This document shows positions 28,901 through 43,900 of a stretch of DNA of 64,000 bases, in pieces (positions within the stretch are counted from its first letter, which is position 1; each line of letters opens with the position of its first letter). The DNA is taken from positions 43,381-107,380 of the forward strand of contig QNGE01000744.1 in assembly GCA_008508345.1 (NCBI GenBank), in the 5' to 3' direction. The position numbers and the translations under genes were made by a program. The notes beneath the pieces were generated by a model. That model was not told the DNA's origin and did no database searches. It worked only from the letters and a program-made list of their open reading frames with translations. The DNA comes from Paragonimus westermani (lineage: Eukaryota > Platyhelminthes > Trematoda > Plagiorchiida > Troglotrematidae).

Positions 28901-31900
28901 ATTCAGCTGGTAAACGTACTAATGTGTAAGAAGGTTCTACTGAATACGATTGGAATAGGCTCATGCGTTCATTAGAAGTCAACGATGTTTTGGCAAACAG
29001 TCTGTTTTCGGTTGTTCATCAGCGGGCCAATTACATAACATTTTATACCATCATGGTTGTCCAGCGAGAAAAAATCAAGAGCGGTTAGTCATATAACCAC
29101 GTTCTCTTCAGTCTCTGATTTTTCAGGAGGTTCCCTTCAGATGTGAAGCCTATTTCGGAAAAGGTCACAAGTGTCAACCAAAACATTGAACTTAAAAATG
29201 CTTTTCCAATGCCTCTGTGTTATAGACTTCTTTTTTACGAATCTCACCAAATTTGGTTTGATTTACTAAATGAATCTGCACCTTCTGGTTGCAAATTCTT
29301 GATCGAATTTCACATGGCTACGTGAAATAACCTGTCAACACAGTGGTCACCATTACCTAAGCCTTGGGATAAAATACAATATCATACAGCTCACACCCGC
29401 TCACATGTGGCTTAGTTATTGTTTCCTCTGATGGATTCACTCTAGCCGAATCCATCTGCGAGCAATTTTGAGCAGTAGACTATGTCATGTTGCAAACGAA
29501 AAAAAGCGATATAACTGCACCGTACCGCGTAACATGAAACTGAACAAGCAAGAGTAAGACCAAAAAGTTGGTAATCTTGAATAATGTCGGGAAATTTCGT
29601 AAGCGGAAATGTGGCGGTTATTTTCACAATCCAGTCGCCTCATAATTTTTCGCTTACATTCGTTAGGCTGTTCTCAGTTTTCAGATATTCCATCCAGCTA
29701 CGCACGCATGTGACACACACATTGACCTATATACTACAACCTTCGTCCACCTCCCGTGATGAACATATAGATACACGATCATATCATACACTCAGCCAGT
29801 CGTACACCGGGTTAGAATACGGCTAGATTACGAGATACGGAAAATAACTGATTGCCCAGACAAGTGAATGATGTCAGACGATTCGATCTTGAAAAGTGTT
29901 ATCGATATAATGCTTCTATTAACCAACACTTATTATGAATAGTTTTCAGACTTTTTCCTTCATAATCCTTGTCTTCCGAACGTTTCTCCGTTTTCCTATG
30001 TGCAACTAGTACCAATTTTAAACCAAAATTCTAGCAAACATTACTTTGTCTTTTATTCAAGTGTTTTCTGTGTTTCGTTTTTACTGTTCTCTGTTTATCG
30101 TAAAATTTGTGTCGTCTCTGATAAGTTGATCCGATTTGCTGGCTTGTTTCATCTATAGGGTTTTCTCTGTGCTAGCGGCTAAGGGCTTTAGGCAAAATTA
30201 ACAGCTGGGTTTCGATATTACAATGAATATAAGATTGGGTATTCATCTGACTTGTTCGCCCGTTGTTTGATTGGAAAACTATTACCTTAGAATTTACGAT
30301 GGCAATTGGTACAATCGACTCTATCGTAAACCTACCCATGTGTGAGCCTACTGCCCTCAGTTGATGAGATATGCGTGGTCGGAAACCGTTCGTGTACTTT
30401 TTCTCAGATCACATATTTTTCCATATTGTTGCTATCTCTGTGTTGCTCGTTCAAACACGCAATTTTTCACTTGTTGTCGTTCTTCAGCTATCACGTCTTC
30501 GTCCATATCTTCCCTGTCAAAACTATTTGGTAAAATCACAGACTTCTGCACTGTATATCAGTTAAGCAGAGTGAATCCTGCAATCCTTTTTCGCCTTGTG
30601 GGATCTAGGAAGTATCTCCGATGATTCTTTGTTCCAGGTATTGTTGATATTGTCTAATCATCCTTCCGTTGCGTAGCTGACCCGTTCTGCCAGTCCGTTA
30701 GTCCATAAATGATACATGGATACTTGTAGACATCTAATTCCCTACGCATTCGACACCGAATTGAATTGCTGACCCCAAAGATTCAGACCTTGATTTGGGT
30801 TTCATATTTACAGTATCCCAAAGGAAGGTCGTGTGCTACTTATGCTGACGTACATAATCATTCCGCACGGTTGATCGGCTGCTCTAGTAACATATTTCCA
30901 GTCCAAATGGCCGATCATTATACGTACATAATGCCTGCTTGTTTGGGTACGGACCACAAAGACTTTCTGCGCATGTGTACGGCTTTTCTCATTGAGGTTG
31001 TCCTCTCAATTTGTTAACGGTTTAAACACCCGTATAAAGTAAGCCACAGTTTAGGCATCGTACATCAAAATACTCTTCATCGTCTCAGACAGAACGAGCA
31101 TTTTCAGCCTCTGTGAACACTAGCACGTGCAAATCGAATGACGTGCCTCCAGTAGTTAATCAGAATAACTTACAGTTCGTGGTCATGCTGTACCTTTAAT
31201 CCAACGAGTCCACCATTCGATTTCCGCCTGTGTCAGTAGGTGCTAGGTAATTACGACTGACCGATCGATTGATTTGTACCTGTGATTCTTCATGACTCTA
31301 TCATCTGTATCTTCTGCTACAATCTGGAGTGTAATACTCGGCATCAGAAACTTCGAATAGCCCTGGGGATCGCACTTGAATTAAAGCCTCCCACTCAATT
31401 AATAAGCAGAAGACCTCGTACTGATTGCAGTAAGCATTTCCTATTCATGAGACGTGAAGCCGAATGTACGGATGTGAAACAATAATTAATAAATCAGTTT
31501 GCCATTAGTTGATGGTACTGGTACATACAAAGTCACAAATTGTAAGTTAATTGGAGCGACACAGGACAAAGGAATTAACGAGTAATAGAAGGTGTATCAT
31601 TGAGACCGTTCGTCCAATCCTGTTGCAATATCTTCAACGCGACCTTTAGATTGGTCTCCTGTTAGATTTTCTGTTGTATCGAGGTTTCGATAAGTGGTGA
31701 ATCTAGTAGCTTTTCACTACAGAAATCTCTGCAGAAGTCACTGCGAACGGATCCAACCTTGACTTTTCATCCATCTTTGTGAGATCAACAGTCAACTGCC
31801 ACACTAAATGGCGTCGTCGGTCACACGGCCCTGAAAGTAGCATAACGCAACTTAACATAGAAAGCTCATCGTGTATTGCCACGTTCCTTAATAATTTATT

Positions 31901-34900
31901 GTCTTATTGCCACCTGCTTTCCTTGATTTGCTATCACGTCGTTAGTCTGTCTATTCAGGTCATACACAGAAGTCGTCAGTTTGGCGAACCATGTATCAAG
32001 TGTTGCTAACAGACGTACGTCGCACTTCAGTCCACCAATTACTGAACGCACTTGGGGATTGTGACAGTCAAGTCTCCGCGTGCACAAATGTGGATATGTT
32101 GACAACGACAATCTGAATGCGCTGTGGTTGATTTAAAGGATCAAGGTAGCGTCATGTTGTTAAATGAAAGAAGAGACTTTGTTCTTCATTTTAAACGTAC
32201 GTTTCTTCGGTCGTATGCCGGCGGTAACAAACAGGAATCGTAGCGCCCAGGGCGAAAAGACTTGTTAGAAGACGCATTTCTCTCTGATTTAAAGGCTTTT
32301 CTTATCTTTTTTACATAGTTTTCCCGGTTATCTGGCCGGTTTTCTTTAGTGATCGTTCCTCTTATTCACAGTTCAACTTTTGTGAGTTTTGACAACTTAC
32401 AGAGAATCTGAGATATTATATAGTGTTTGAATAACTGTTTTCCCGACTTTTCAACCCTCACAATTTGACCAGTCGGACGATATTAACGTTCAGCCAAAAG
32501 AAGATTCAGAACGATCGATTAGTAATTGATTTCAGTAACCACATTTCGCGCTCTCTGGAGAAGAGTGGAACCATGAACGCTTGAGACATTTGCTTGACAA
32601 ATACAGGGTATAGATTCAAATCACTATCTGGACTCCGCAGCCTCGCCATTTACTGAAGCTCGGTCAACACACTTTTATGATACATTTTTAATTTATAAAA
32701 CTCGTAGAGTTGGTACAATTTCATTAAGCATTCTTCGCCACCGTTGTGTACTAACAGAGTTTTCCAACAGAAGAAAATTTTGAAGCTAGTTAAACTACTT
32801 ACGTCTTAAAGCCGTAATGATCACGGTTCATATTCATACGCTCAAATTGGTTGCGCTACCACATAGTGAAATATTATTATGTTTTTCGAAGTCTCCGCTA
32901 TCATCATCGCCACTGTACGGCGAACACCAATCCTGTTTTACGTGGCCTTAATTTTTGGGCTATGTCGTCATGGTGACTACATTGTGGTCTTTTGGTTGTC
33001 TACCATCAGGGTTGTAGAGCTTCTCTTGGATCTTGATGAGAAGTCTGCTTCTGAAAAAGATGAAGATGGGAACACAGCGTTACACCACGCGGCAGAGTTT
33101 GGCCATCCAGAAATCGTGTCTTTGATACTTCGGCGATTTTCGGTCATTCATTTGGCAAAAAATGATATGGGTCGAACCCCACTCGCGTGTGCAGCAAACA
33201 GCAACCAATTGAACTGTGTTAAGGTGTTTTTAAACAGACCGGATGAAGAAGTGGATACAAAAGACAAGTCCAAAGTGAGAAAATATTGTGCATTATTAAT
33301 TTTTACATACTGTGTTAACGTTGTAAATCAAATGCCACTGTTACCAAATTCAGATGCATTTTTGACATGTTTCAATGTAGAATATTTGTGTGTGTGTGTG
33401 TGTGTACTGAAGGCACCATCATCAGGCTATACCACAATTTCATCGTTTCATTTTTGTACGGATTTAAAATCAACCGCAAATGATTGCAGCTCTTGCATTC
33501 TAGTGGATCGCTTTCGAAAAGGAACATTAGACTCACTCTTGTTACACCTCGTCATTAATGCATATCCTTGCCATGGTTTGCATTAGAACTCTTGTCACGC
33601 TTTCATAAGGCAACCGCGTTGATCACTGCCTCACTGACATCACATTGGGCATGATTGAATCATCATGTGTCATGGATTGGAGTTAATGAAACAATTACTG
33701 TGTTTGCTCTCGAGTCGATCGGGTAATCCGAACATCATTAACAAGTAAATTCGATCGTGGTCTCGTCGTCTAGAAAGGATTTTTCTCGACCACAACCTGC
33801 CGCATATTCATGAGTCTTGCCTGATGATTGGGAGGCTCAACTAGATCGAAATAATTGTCCACCACTTCGCTGATGGCCACCTGGACCAATTCTTCTGATG
33901 CCATCTTGGATGTTGACTGTTTGACAGGCCAAACAAAAACAACCCATGAGTACTAGGAAGTGCAACACCTGAGGATAAAAAAATCTCCATGTATTAGCAT
34001 GTTCACATAGGAACGCACATACTACTGATTACGGAATTTCCACAGAACATTTGAAACCGTTTTGACTACACTGACAGTTGACTTTAATTTTGTTGCCTTG
34101 GTATATTGAATAGAATATCGAATTATTAAGACCCAATAATAAAGCTGACCGCTGAAGAAAATATGGTGATTATTAGATTGATGTATTGCTGCCAGCAGAC
34201 AATGGCGATTGTCACTGTTAGCAACCACACATTAGAAGGTTAAATTTTACTTTCAAGGTTCATCGATTACTTTATTTCAATTCTGTTGCGTGTCCACTTA
34301 TTTCCATTCGGTTGTACGTGAGACCCATCTTACTATAGGGGGAGCACACAGAACATTAGAGAGATAAGTGACGACATTGATGTAACAGAGCACTTTGCTG
34401 AATATTCTTGACTTATCCATTTAAATTCTTTCATAAAAACCGTTATGCAAGGTGGTTAATTCGCGTTTTTCGGGATGCTTAAAAATCAAATTGCAGTAAC
34501 CTTCATCGTGATAAAACCGTATCTCGGTTGCTCGTTAAACGGTGGTTTATTAAACCAAACCTTGCTCTACCGAAGCACTCATTCCTTAGAATTTTCTGGA
34601 AGGTTATTTGCATTGTGTTATTATCTGTTTTCACAGTTATGACGCATTCGGAGATGAATATCGGACACTAGTCTTTTAAGAAAGACAACCATATTCTTCC
34701 TCTGCCGGTGGTAAAGAAAAACACAAGGCACGAACAAGAACACATATCTTAACGAGGTTTTCCGGATCAGCCTTGAGCAATCGGTCTATGCGCACAAAAC
34801 AGCGGGTTATCATTCCACGCTTGCCAGGGGTCTAGCCGAGTGTATCACTCACCATTCAGCTCGATTTTTACTTCCTGTCATTTTGTTTGTCTTGTCGTTT

Positions 34901-37900
34901 TCTTACTTTTTTGTTAGTCACACGTTTACGACTGACGAGGATGTACGAAATGCAAACATGCTTTGAATTGTCTGTCGACTGTCCTATTCAGATCACTGTA
35001 ACCAATTTGTCCCCACTGTTACCATGTGCGTCGTGATCATTTGGTCCTATCGCGATTGTGAGGTATTATAGATTCCTTACGCAACTGCTGTCGGCTTCCT
35101 CTCAGCTTGTAGTATACTAAGGGACGTAGTAGCTGCCGACAAGTTTGTCTTTGATCTGTGTCATCATGAGCATGACCGTTAATTTGTATGTAGGAGCCAA
35201 GTCGATCGCTGTGTGGACGTCGTTTTTGGTCATCAAAATCGATATCACTCAGTCTCTTCACACAGTTCGCCGATCTTTCCTGGCCTCCAAAAGTTATTCT
35301 ATCCGTCGCAAATCCAGACGCAGACTAAGGTTCCACGTGTGAATTTTTGTGCCTAAATGTGAGCTTCTCGAAGTTCGTATCATGCGTTTGAAAAGGTTTT
35401 CGGAGGCGGTCATTGAAAACCGCTTTGCATATCCTGTGTTCCCTTACTTGTGAATGCCATATGTAGACATCTTGATGTCAGCCATTTTCTTCTGGTCAAG
35501 GGTTTTATAATCTACTTGCCACAATTTCTCTTCTTTCATTGTTACTCTAGCGCCTTTTTTTGTCTCATTGTTGTACGTCAGTTAAGCAGGTGCACCGCTG
35601 TCGTTATTGATGATGATAGGCGGTAAGTGGTGGTCCTGCCTTATAATAAAAGGTCCGCATCTCTATAGGCTGTACACCACCCTCTATCAACGTTGGTTTT
35701 CACTGCAGATTAAGTTTCGTCTGGGACGTTCAAGAAGATGGTCTGAGGCTTAATATCTGTTGTTACCACAGTTAATCAGTAATGCATACGGTGATCCATC
35801 TTTGAACAGGAACCCTGATCGTCGGTGTATTTTCTAACATTGGGTTTATCATCACTCCAGCAACTTCGCAGCAAGCCTTAGAGAGTCGTTACGTATGACT
35901 ACGTTCGTGAGTGTTTACTTGCATTGAAATTCGTTTCAATTTTCAAGAGTCTTTACCCTAGGATATTTGTGTGAACATTGGTGTGCGTACGTCAACGAAA
36001 CTGACATCTTCGAATAGGAGTTTCTTCTCCGGATTTAAACAGGCCCCATTGGAGTTAGAACTCCAACATGAATGTATTCATAATATTTGTCGCATACACC
36101 GTATGCTTTCGATAAATGGAATAAAACAGATGATTCACGTTCGTCACTGCTGTCCACTTCCCCCTACGTATGAAATGTTTATGCAAATGCCGCTTAAACT
36201 CCGCAAATACGTTGATAATGAATAGTTTCCATCTAGTTTTCTTTCATCTGAATAAAAACAGACTCGACGATGAAACCCTTAACTACCGTCTCTTTCAGTT
36301 GACCCCTCTATTTCTTGCTTGTAAAGGTGGCCACGTGGAGGTGGTCACGCTTCTGTTAAGCTGTGGTGCTGACCCGGCTCAGTGTGCGTCAACTGAACAT
36401 GCAATGTATCCTGGTTGGAATGCTCTGAATGCTGCAGTGGAAGGAAAGCACTTGTGAGTTTCTATAAGCACATTCTAAGAATGGTCTGATTCATTAAATT
36501 TTGGCAACCATTATTGGTGCGGAGTCTCAGTCACAAATTTCCATCCCGCAGTCAGTTATCTTTTGATCAACTTAGTGGAAATCGGGGTTATCAGTCACGT
36601 ATTCCGTTACTATGTTATCTGTCGGTAGTTTTACACAATTACTAATGGATTCGGGGTTTTCAGCGTTTAACGTATTCTTAAAGATTATAACGGATTTAGC
36701 ATTCCTTTTCAACTATGCAGGTGCGGGTCTAAGAAAGCATTTCAGATTGAGCCATATTGGAACATCTACATGTATTCTAGTCCAAGGTCAAATGAGGCTG
36801 AATACAGTGATATCTTGGGTGATATCTTGGGAGAAAAATAGGCAAACTTTTAAACCGTCAATACAGTTGGGTGCTTTTTTTTATATCGTGATTCCACATT
36901 CAAACAACCACCAGACTAACACTCCGTTCCTTCGCGAACTGTAGCAATTAGGATAAACAAGAGATTCTGACAGTGAGACAAATCCTGATCAACATATACA
37001 CTTTTGTGCGTTGCTCTTGTCAGGTCCGTTCTCTCTTAGCACATTAGCATTCTGAAATAGACAATGAAAGGAAATGGCTATATGTTTTGGTTAGTTCACC
37101 CGTCCACGATCAGAGCTAACTATCGGCAAAATTCCTCCTGGTGTTCATGACATATTACTTGTTGTCCATTTTCAGTAGCCGTTCTGAAAATGCTGCATAA
37201 TCTTACTCTTTTTTTTTGTAAGAAGTCAGCCTCGTTGAACATTGAATATGAGTGCTTAAATATTAGCAACTTAAATAAATGGAAACTGGTAAAGGTAGTG
37301 GTCTGTTAAGCATTGCTTTTGTGTATGTGCTTAACAACACTGGCTAAGTTCCGTTATCTCGTGCGAAGGCTGCGTTACTTATGAACCAATCCATTATTTG
37401 TTTTATATACACACAGCTCAGCAATTGAGAAAAACCTTAAATTTCATACTTATGAACATGGGGAATGAATAAATTTAGTCAAACAGCATCTTCGGAGATA
37501 AGAATTGTCAAAAGATTCCGAAACTACTTAGGAGGGATGAAGAGAATTATCCGCTCAATGAACTAATTCTTCTCGGTTTTATTTCTCACTTGTAATTCTT
37601 ACTGGCTTATGCCTGTGCTGTTCTTAACTTGATATTGTTGGTCGAAGTGCATTGCAGTTGGTTTGGAATACCAGTGAAATTTAGCTGAAATATACAACAG
37701 GTTTCCACGTACACTCTTGCCGATAGGTACATTTGATATTTTTCAGAGAATGTACGCTGGCCATCATTAACAGCCGTCGATCTTTCAAAGCACTTAAGAA
37801 TCGAACGATCAACATGAATGGGTATTTGGAAACACCGTTTTCCCAAATGGTTCGCAATTTACCAGGTATTTTTTTGTTTTCCTGGAGAATTCGACCGTAA

Positions 37901-40900
37901 ATATGTATATTTTGTTTTCATAATGTCTGAAGGTTTGGGATTGAGCACCGGTGGGCTTACTGTGACTCACTGGGTCCGGGAAAAAGGTTGTTAACACCTG
38001 CTGCTATTAGTTGGCGACGCAAATGAACTCGCCCTCTCATCATCGTTATCCAAGTAAGGGCTTCCGTTATGTAACCGGTAGAGGCAGTTGGGTTTGGTGT
38101 TTCTGAGTTCTTTCTTTATAAACTGCGTTGATATCGAACGTACACTTTTCTCTGCTCACGTTTTAAATTTGTACTGCGGCATATCCGTTCAGTGTGGACT
38201 GCCACAGTGACATACTGTGTGATATGAAATCGGTGACCTAAGAACGGTGGCCATGATGAACTGGGTGAGTGGCCGTCTGATTGATATCTAGTAGGCATAA
38301 TGATGAATAAGCACAGCTCTACATTGGTACCAAAACAGTTAACACTGAGAACAGATGGGGATGCAAGTTGAATACTGAACGAGTGCAAAATGTTGTCCAG
38401 ATATTTTCCAAGTACTTAGTAGGAGTCACCCTTACGGTGTTAACCTAGCAACTCAGAGTACCATCAGATTGCTGCGCTCATTTTGGGGTTATGGTTCTTC
38501 AGTCGGTGCGCATGCACCGGGACACAACAGTATGTATGAAATGTGTGCGTCATATCAACTTAAGGTGAAATCTGTGAATCACTCTGTCCATATCCTTCAC
38601 CAAAGGTTCGACGTAGTTTGTGTACATCAGCTACAGTTGTGTTTTTCGTAGGATTCAAATACTCGTTTTGCACGTTTTGATAATGAATCATTATATTTGT
38701 TTTGTTACCAGAAGCTGCTAAGTTACTGATGGACAGATGCATAGACCGCAGTGATTTACCTCTGAATCATCCGCACTACTCCGTGACGTTCAATTTTTCG
38801 TTTCTGGAAGTTCGCGACGAGGATAAAGAGGACCACAGAGAATCAAGATATTCACTGTTGGATTGCAAGAAACGGAGAAACAGACATTGTGAAAAAGTAA
38901 TTTTTTCATAAGATAGCGTGCAAACTGTTTGGGTTAGAGCATTTTTTGATAGCCGACCATGGGCCTTTACATTTAGAATACTATTTAGCTACCAGTCCTT
39001 AGGCAAATATATGACAGCCTCGTATAAATCAGATCCCTTAAGTTTCAAATAAATAGACTGTAACATCCGCATCTTAGGATCCAGTTGGAAAATAAAATTT
39101 GGGAATTTTGGTCCTAGTTCCCTAAAGTCCACCTAAAGATGATATGGCTACATTCAATCTGGCAGCATATCATTACATGTTGGGGAACGACAGGCAGGCA
39201 CCGTAACAAAAGTGTGTACAACACACCAGAATTGAGATCCGATTAGTAACTGGTCGACATACATATTGCTGCATTCGATTTCATACAAAGCACCCTGTTT
39301 ATAATTTTTGACAACTTAAAAGACCGGTTAACTTTGCAGTTGGTATATTATCACATTTTCATTCAGTGTCAGAGAGAGTCACTAGTCGGACAATGAGACG
39401 AACTTAATTTTACCAGGACTGAGAAGGAGCGTAATTCAACCTATTTACTCCGTACACTTTAAAAGTCATTTAAGTCGATGGTTGAGTACTTGACAAAGAA
39501 TTTTAGAGTTTACACTCTGTACAGTGTTGATCAAAAAGTGGACAGGATTATTTGTATCTCTCAACCCTAACATGCTAGATATAAAGGCACAATGCAGCCG
39601 CTCTCACATCATCGCAAGTTTACGCAAGAACACTCTGTTCTAGACAATGATAATTCGAAAACATCTTTTACCAGTAACCTTCCACACCAGCTCATAACCG
39701 TTACCTATTTTGCATGGCTGAACAACCCACCCTTAGGAGACGCATAAGATCGTAGAAGGAAGTCATTGGCGTTATTATTCCTGTACATGTTAACATCGAG
39801 GTGATTTACGTACTGGCGGATTATCCCGCTGCTGATTCTTTTACTTAAGTTCTTTGAAATGTTTCTGTGCGATCTGTTTCCACGTCATATAAAGATCTAA
39901 CATTGGGCTCGAATGCATGTGCGGTACCTAAACCTCTAAAAATATTCGATCACACTGGCCTGAAGGACGTTCCTTACGAGTCAGATCTGATGGATGTGCA
40001 GTCAGAAAGGTGAAACAGTTTTCATCCTAGTACAACCGTTTATCAGGGAGCTGAGTTGAATTCACCTTGAAGCATCCGGTACTTCTGAGTCGCTTTCCTG
40101 AAATAAGTTATTGTAGTTGGATGCATTTACAAAGTGCTGATGGCAAATCGACTCGCTTCTTCCGTAAATCGATTGAACGAACAACATTTTTTAATGTTAG
40201 AATTTTTGTATCATTATTGGATCCCTCTTCTTTGTTTTTTCAAATGTTTACTTGTCTGACCAACACATTCCTAACTTAGTAGTCTGTCATCCACATTTTA
40301 TTTGTCCAACAGAAGGACTAGTGAAGGTCGCCTGTATGGTCAGATGAGAACATGATTGGATACTTAACGGTATTTATCAAAGACCACATGATCAGAAGTA
40401 ACAACAATAGATGGAGACGAAAGAATTTCTTGTTTGTTCAAAGCAGGCTTCTGTTTGGCCGGTAAACGTGAGTAAAAGTGAATTGGACAAGTCATGACAA
40501 CTTAGTTGTAGGATAAATGAATACAGTTGTTAAAGGGTACTTAACTAGTCTACACAAAAGAAGATGAACCGTAACCACTGCTTCGTGAATGAAATGTTAC
40601 GGACGAATATTCGGAGCCATGTAAATGCCCGATAGAGTATTGTTTAGCTGAATAATGGCTAATAAAACTTCTGCGTGCGAACTAGCGTCTTTGTTAACAC
40701 TGATGGATCAACTTATCATGTATGTCAGTTTCCTCAGTGTACAGCCTCAGTATCGACAAAGTTCCGATCAAAACGTCTTGCACTATGCTTAACTCTTTGA
40801 TGGTCGTGAGCTGGAGAAAACCGGATGTCCTCGGAAGATTTCGTTGGTACTTCTGAAGTGGGTATGACCAAGACCAGTATGTCTGGCTGACTGCTCTGTG

Positions 40901-43900
40901 GACACTTGTGAGAAATGAGGCAGAGAAAGTTATCGATTTGGCATAAAGTGTCACTGTGAATGAATGATGAGAAGATGAGAGGGAGAAAGCCTCAAACAAA
41001 AGGTTCAAGCTGGAGAGGGATGCTAACTTGAAAACTTGTGTGCTGAGCCACATGAATTCAGTTTATTCCTTAACAATTTAAGAATTTGTCGACAAAGATA
41101 AAAACATACTCTGTATCCCAAAAACCGATTATATAATGCTAACAAACATGCAAACAAACTAGTTAGAGATGTAAAGTGATACACCTTTCTGTGTTATGAT
41201 CCGCCGACGATGTCAGCTGACAAAGGGAGCTTATCGCAGCGTGTGATCATCAACACAACCGATGTGAATATCCGAGGTGAGGGTGTTTATCGATCTTTCT
41301 TGTTCGTTGCCGGGGCAACCAACACGTAGTCGATACGAAGGAAAAACATTTCTGTTGAGTTGGCATACTAGTCTTGTAAGCTAGCAAGTCATCACAGTAA
41401 ACAATGCGATGACAAGTTAAGTCATAAAGATTCACAGTGAGTCAAGAAGCATTTATATAAATCAAGTTCCTAATGTTGACATTCTCACTCATCATTTCAG
41501 TTTTGAGTCGTACCTGTACGTATAGTGGCTCAAGCTGCCACTGGTTCGGGCAATGTTCTACGTAATTGCGGAGTGATAACTAAATACAAAGACGAGAGAT
41601 AAAACAAACAGCTAGTCAGGGCTCACGAAACATAAGAATCAACCAGTTTGCTGATACAAGCTTGTCGCCGACGGTCACACAGTGCCACTTCAGAGAGTGT
41701 TCTCAACCAGTGGTGTTGCTGGTCAAAACCTCCCCAACCAAGTGGGCAACACCCACTGAAAGGGCGATTAAAGCCTTAATAGCTTGTGGCCACTTCATCA
41801 CTTGGCCCTCTTGCAGTCCCTTCTAACCATCGGCAGCCACACAGAGCAGTAAGCATTGTGTCAGACATTCCGTCGTCGTGTGAGTTAACTGACGCAGCCA
41901 GCAGAGATTCCTTATTTCAGCTACCTTTGTTGAAGGACGCGAAGTCCAAAACGCAACAAATTATGGACCGAATTTAAGACCAAACTCGAATAATCTTCAG
42001 CAGACTACCAGACGGATCAGAAGGAACATTTTGATGTTCCAAGGGTTGTTATACGTCTAAAGAGACTAGTGGGTCTCGGTGCTACCACTGGTGTGATTAG
42101 TTTGCTATATGTTTACTCCGGTGTTACGCATAAAACATCGTTTGAAACCGGCGGCGATCACTGGATCGACACGTCGGGCTTTGATCAAGCTCACGACCTA
42201 GCCTGAAAGAACTTGGCGAGAATAAAATCGGGCTAGAGTATGTGAACTGTTTGTGCTTCTGGAAATAGAGGATCACTCAGCATGATAGAAGATAAACGGA
42301 AGGTATTTCCCAATTGTCAAAATGAAAGGTTCGGAGGATACTGGAATAGCAACCAAAAGTGGTTCTACCAGCCAGAGAAAGTGACTGAGGATAAACTCCC
42401 GAGGGCCTAAGCGGTCATACGGAATTGGGAAAAATTCATTAGGGGTGAGGCAATGTGAGGACAAACCTGATGCAGGTGGGAAGCCTTACAGACTACCCGT
42501 AACTGCGATCTGAATGAACACATTGGAAATCTCTGTCTTGACTGGCTGTGACAAAATTATCTTCATCTCACGCGCGAACAAATTCCCAGTCAATTAATCA
42601 GCAGGTAGATAGAAAAAAGACAACACAACCATGAGGGGAAAAAAACACTATTCAGCTAGAGGGAAGGGAAAGGACGGAACGGAAAGGAATAAAACTACCA
42701 ATGAAAGTGGGCAAATCAAAACCGAGTTGTAAGTGAAAACAAGGTGTCATCAGCAAGATAGCTTCTCTACAACCTTCATTGCTTTGCGTCATTATGTGCA
42801 CCCACCTCACAGACAACTGGACCAAACGGCGATAACACCGACGCCACTGAGGTTGTGAACACGTGTTTTTGTTTGTGACTGTTATTCTATGAAAAGTATT
42901 TGTCCGTATCTAGACCATCTTAATTCTTTCCACCAGCAACAACAAAGTTGCCTGCGAATTCCACGCGGTTTGAACACCACAACTTACCCTCATCGTTTAT
43001 GTCAAATAGGCTACAATACCCACTGCATAATGACTGCGTGCAATCATGGGTAATCAAGCAAGCAACTGTAGTGTGAAGTGAAACGCATCGTCTAATCACT
43101 TTGCTCCCACCATTCTGACAATCTGATTTTTAAAACTCGGTAAGAGAAAGTTGAACTATAAAAGTGTCTTCCTCATCGACCATTTAACACTTACATTTGG
43201 CCAGACATAGTCTAAGCAAGTTTATAGTTCCACGTGATCTCGACATAGCCAGACACCGGCGCTTAGGTTTATTCGCATACCCTTACTCTCACATCACTAG
43301 CTTACGTTGTGTGTGTAGAATGATTTAACGGATTTACCACTCCCGTCTTGTTTTGCTAACCAAAGTCAATTTGGTGGTGGGAAACCATGAGCACATAGTC
43401 TGTCATTTTTCAACCAACTATCCGTTCGTTCCGTTTTAAGTTTTGCATATTTGTTACTGAAACGTGTGCACAAAATGAATGCATCTTACAAGCTTCACGT
43501 TCTGTCTGTACCACAAAAATTTTTCAGCTCCAGAGTACATCTAGTTTGAGAAACCTTGCCTGAATCTGTCTTAACGGCACCATCAATAGGTAACTACAAG
43601 AAGAACTGAAGACCTGCTGCATACATAAGCAATGTTGGTTCGAGTTTCCGGTCATCCTGACAACGTCTAAATGGTGTACGGTCTCTAATACTGAAAGTTA
43701 TAATCTGTTGAACGGCGTTTATTTCGTTTGATTGATATGTTCAAGTCAATCTTCTGTTTCTGCCTGTTAATTACTCTGACCTTTTTTCGATTTACACTAC
43801 TATGATAATTTCTATCTCCGAAACAAGACTGTTTCCGTTTTCTTGCCTCCTCTGTTTCTTCTTTGTTTCAAGGCATTTTGATACAGTTAGATATGCATAC

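Noticed and set aside
32879..33009. Open frame upstream of the ankyrin exon at 33010, with an ATG and hydrophobic sequence
   Set aside because: A clean CAG acceptor at 33009 and exact phase match to exon f show that this part is intron.
33275..33586. Open frame continuing after DKSK through the TG repeat
   Set aside because: The next ankyrin half (LTPLFLAC at 36299) completes the repeat in phase. The extension is low-complexity read-through.
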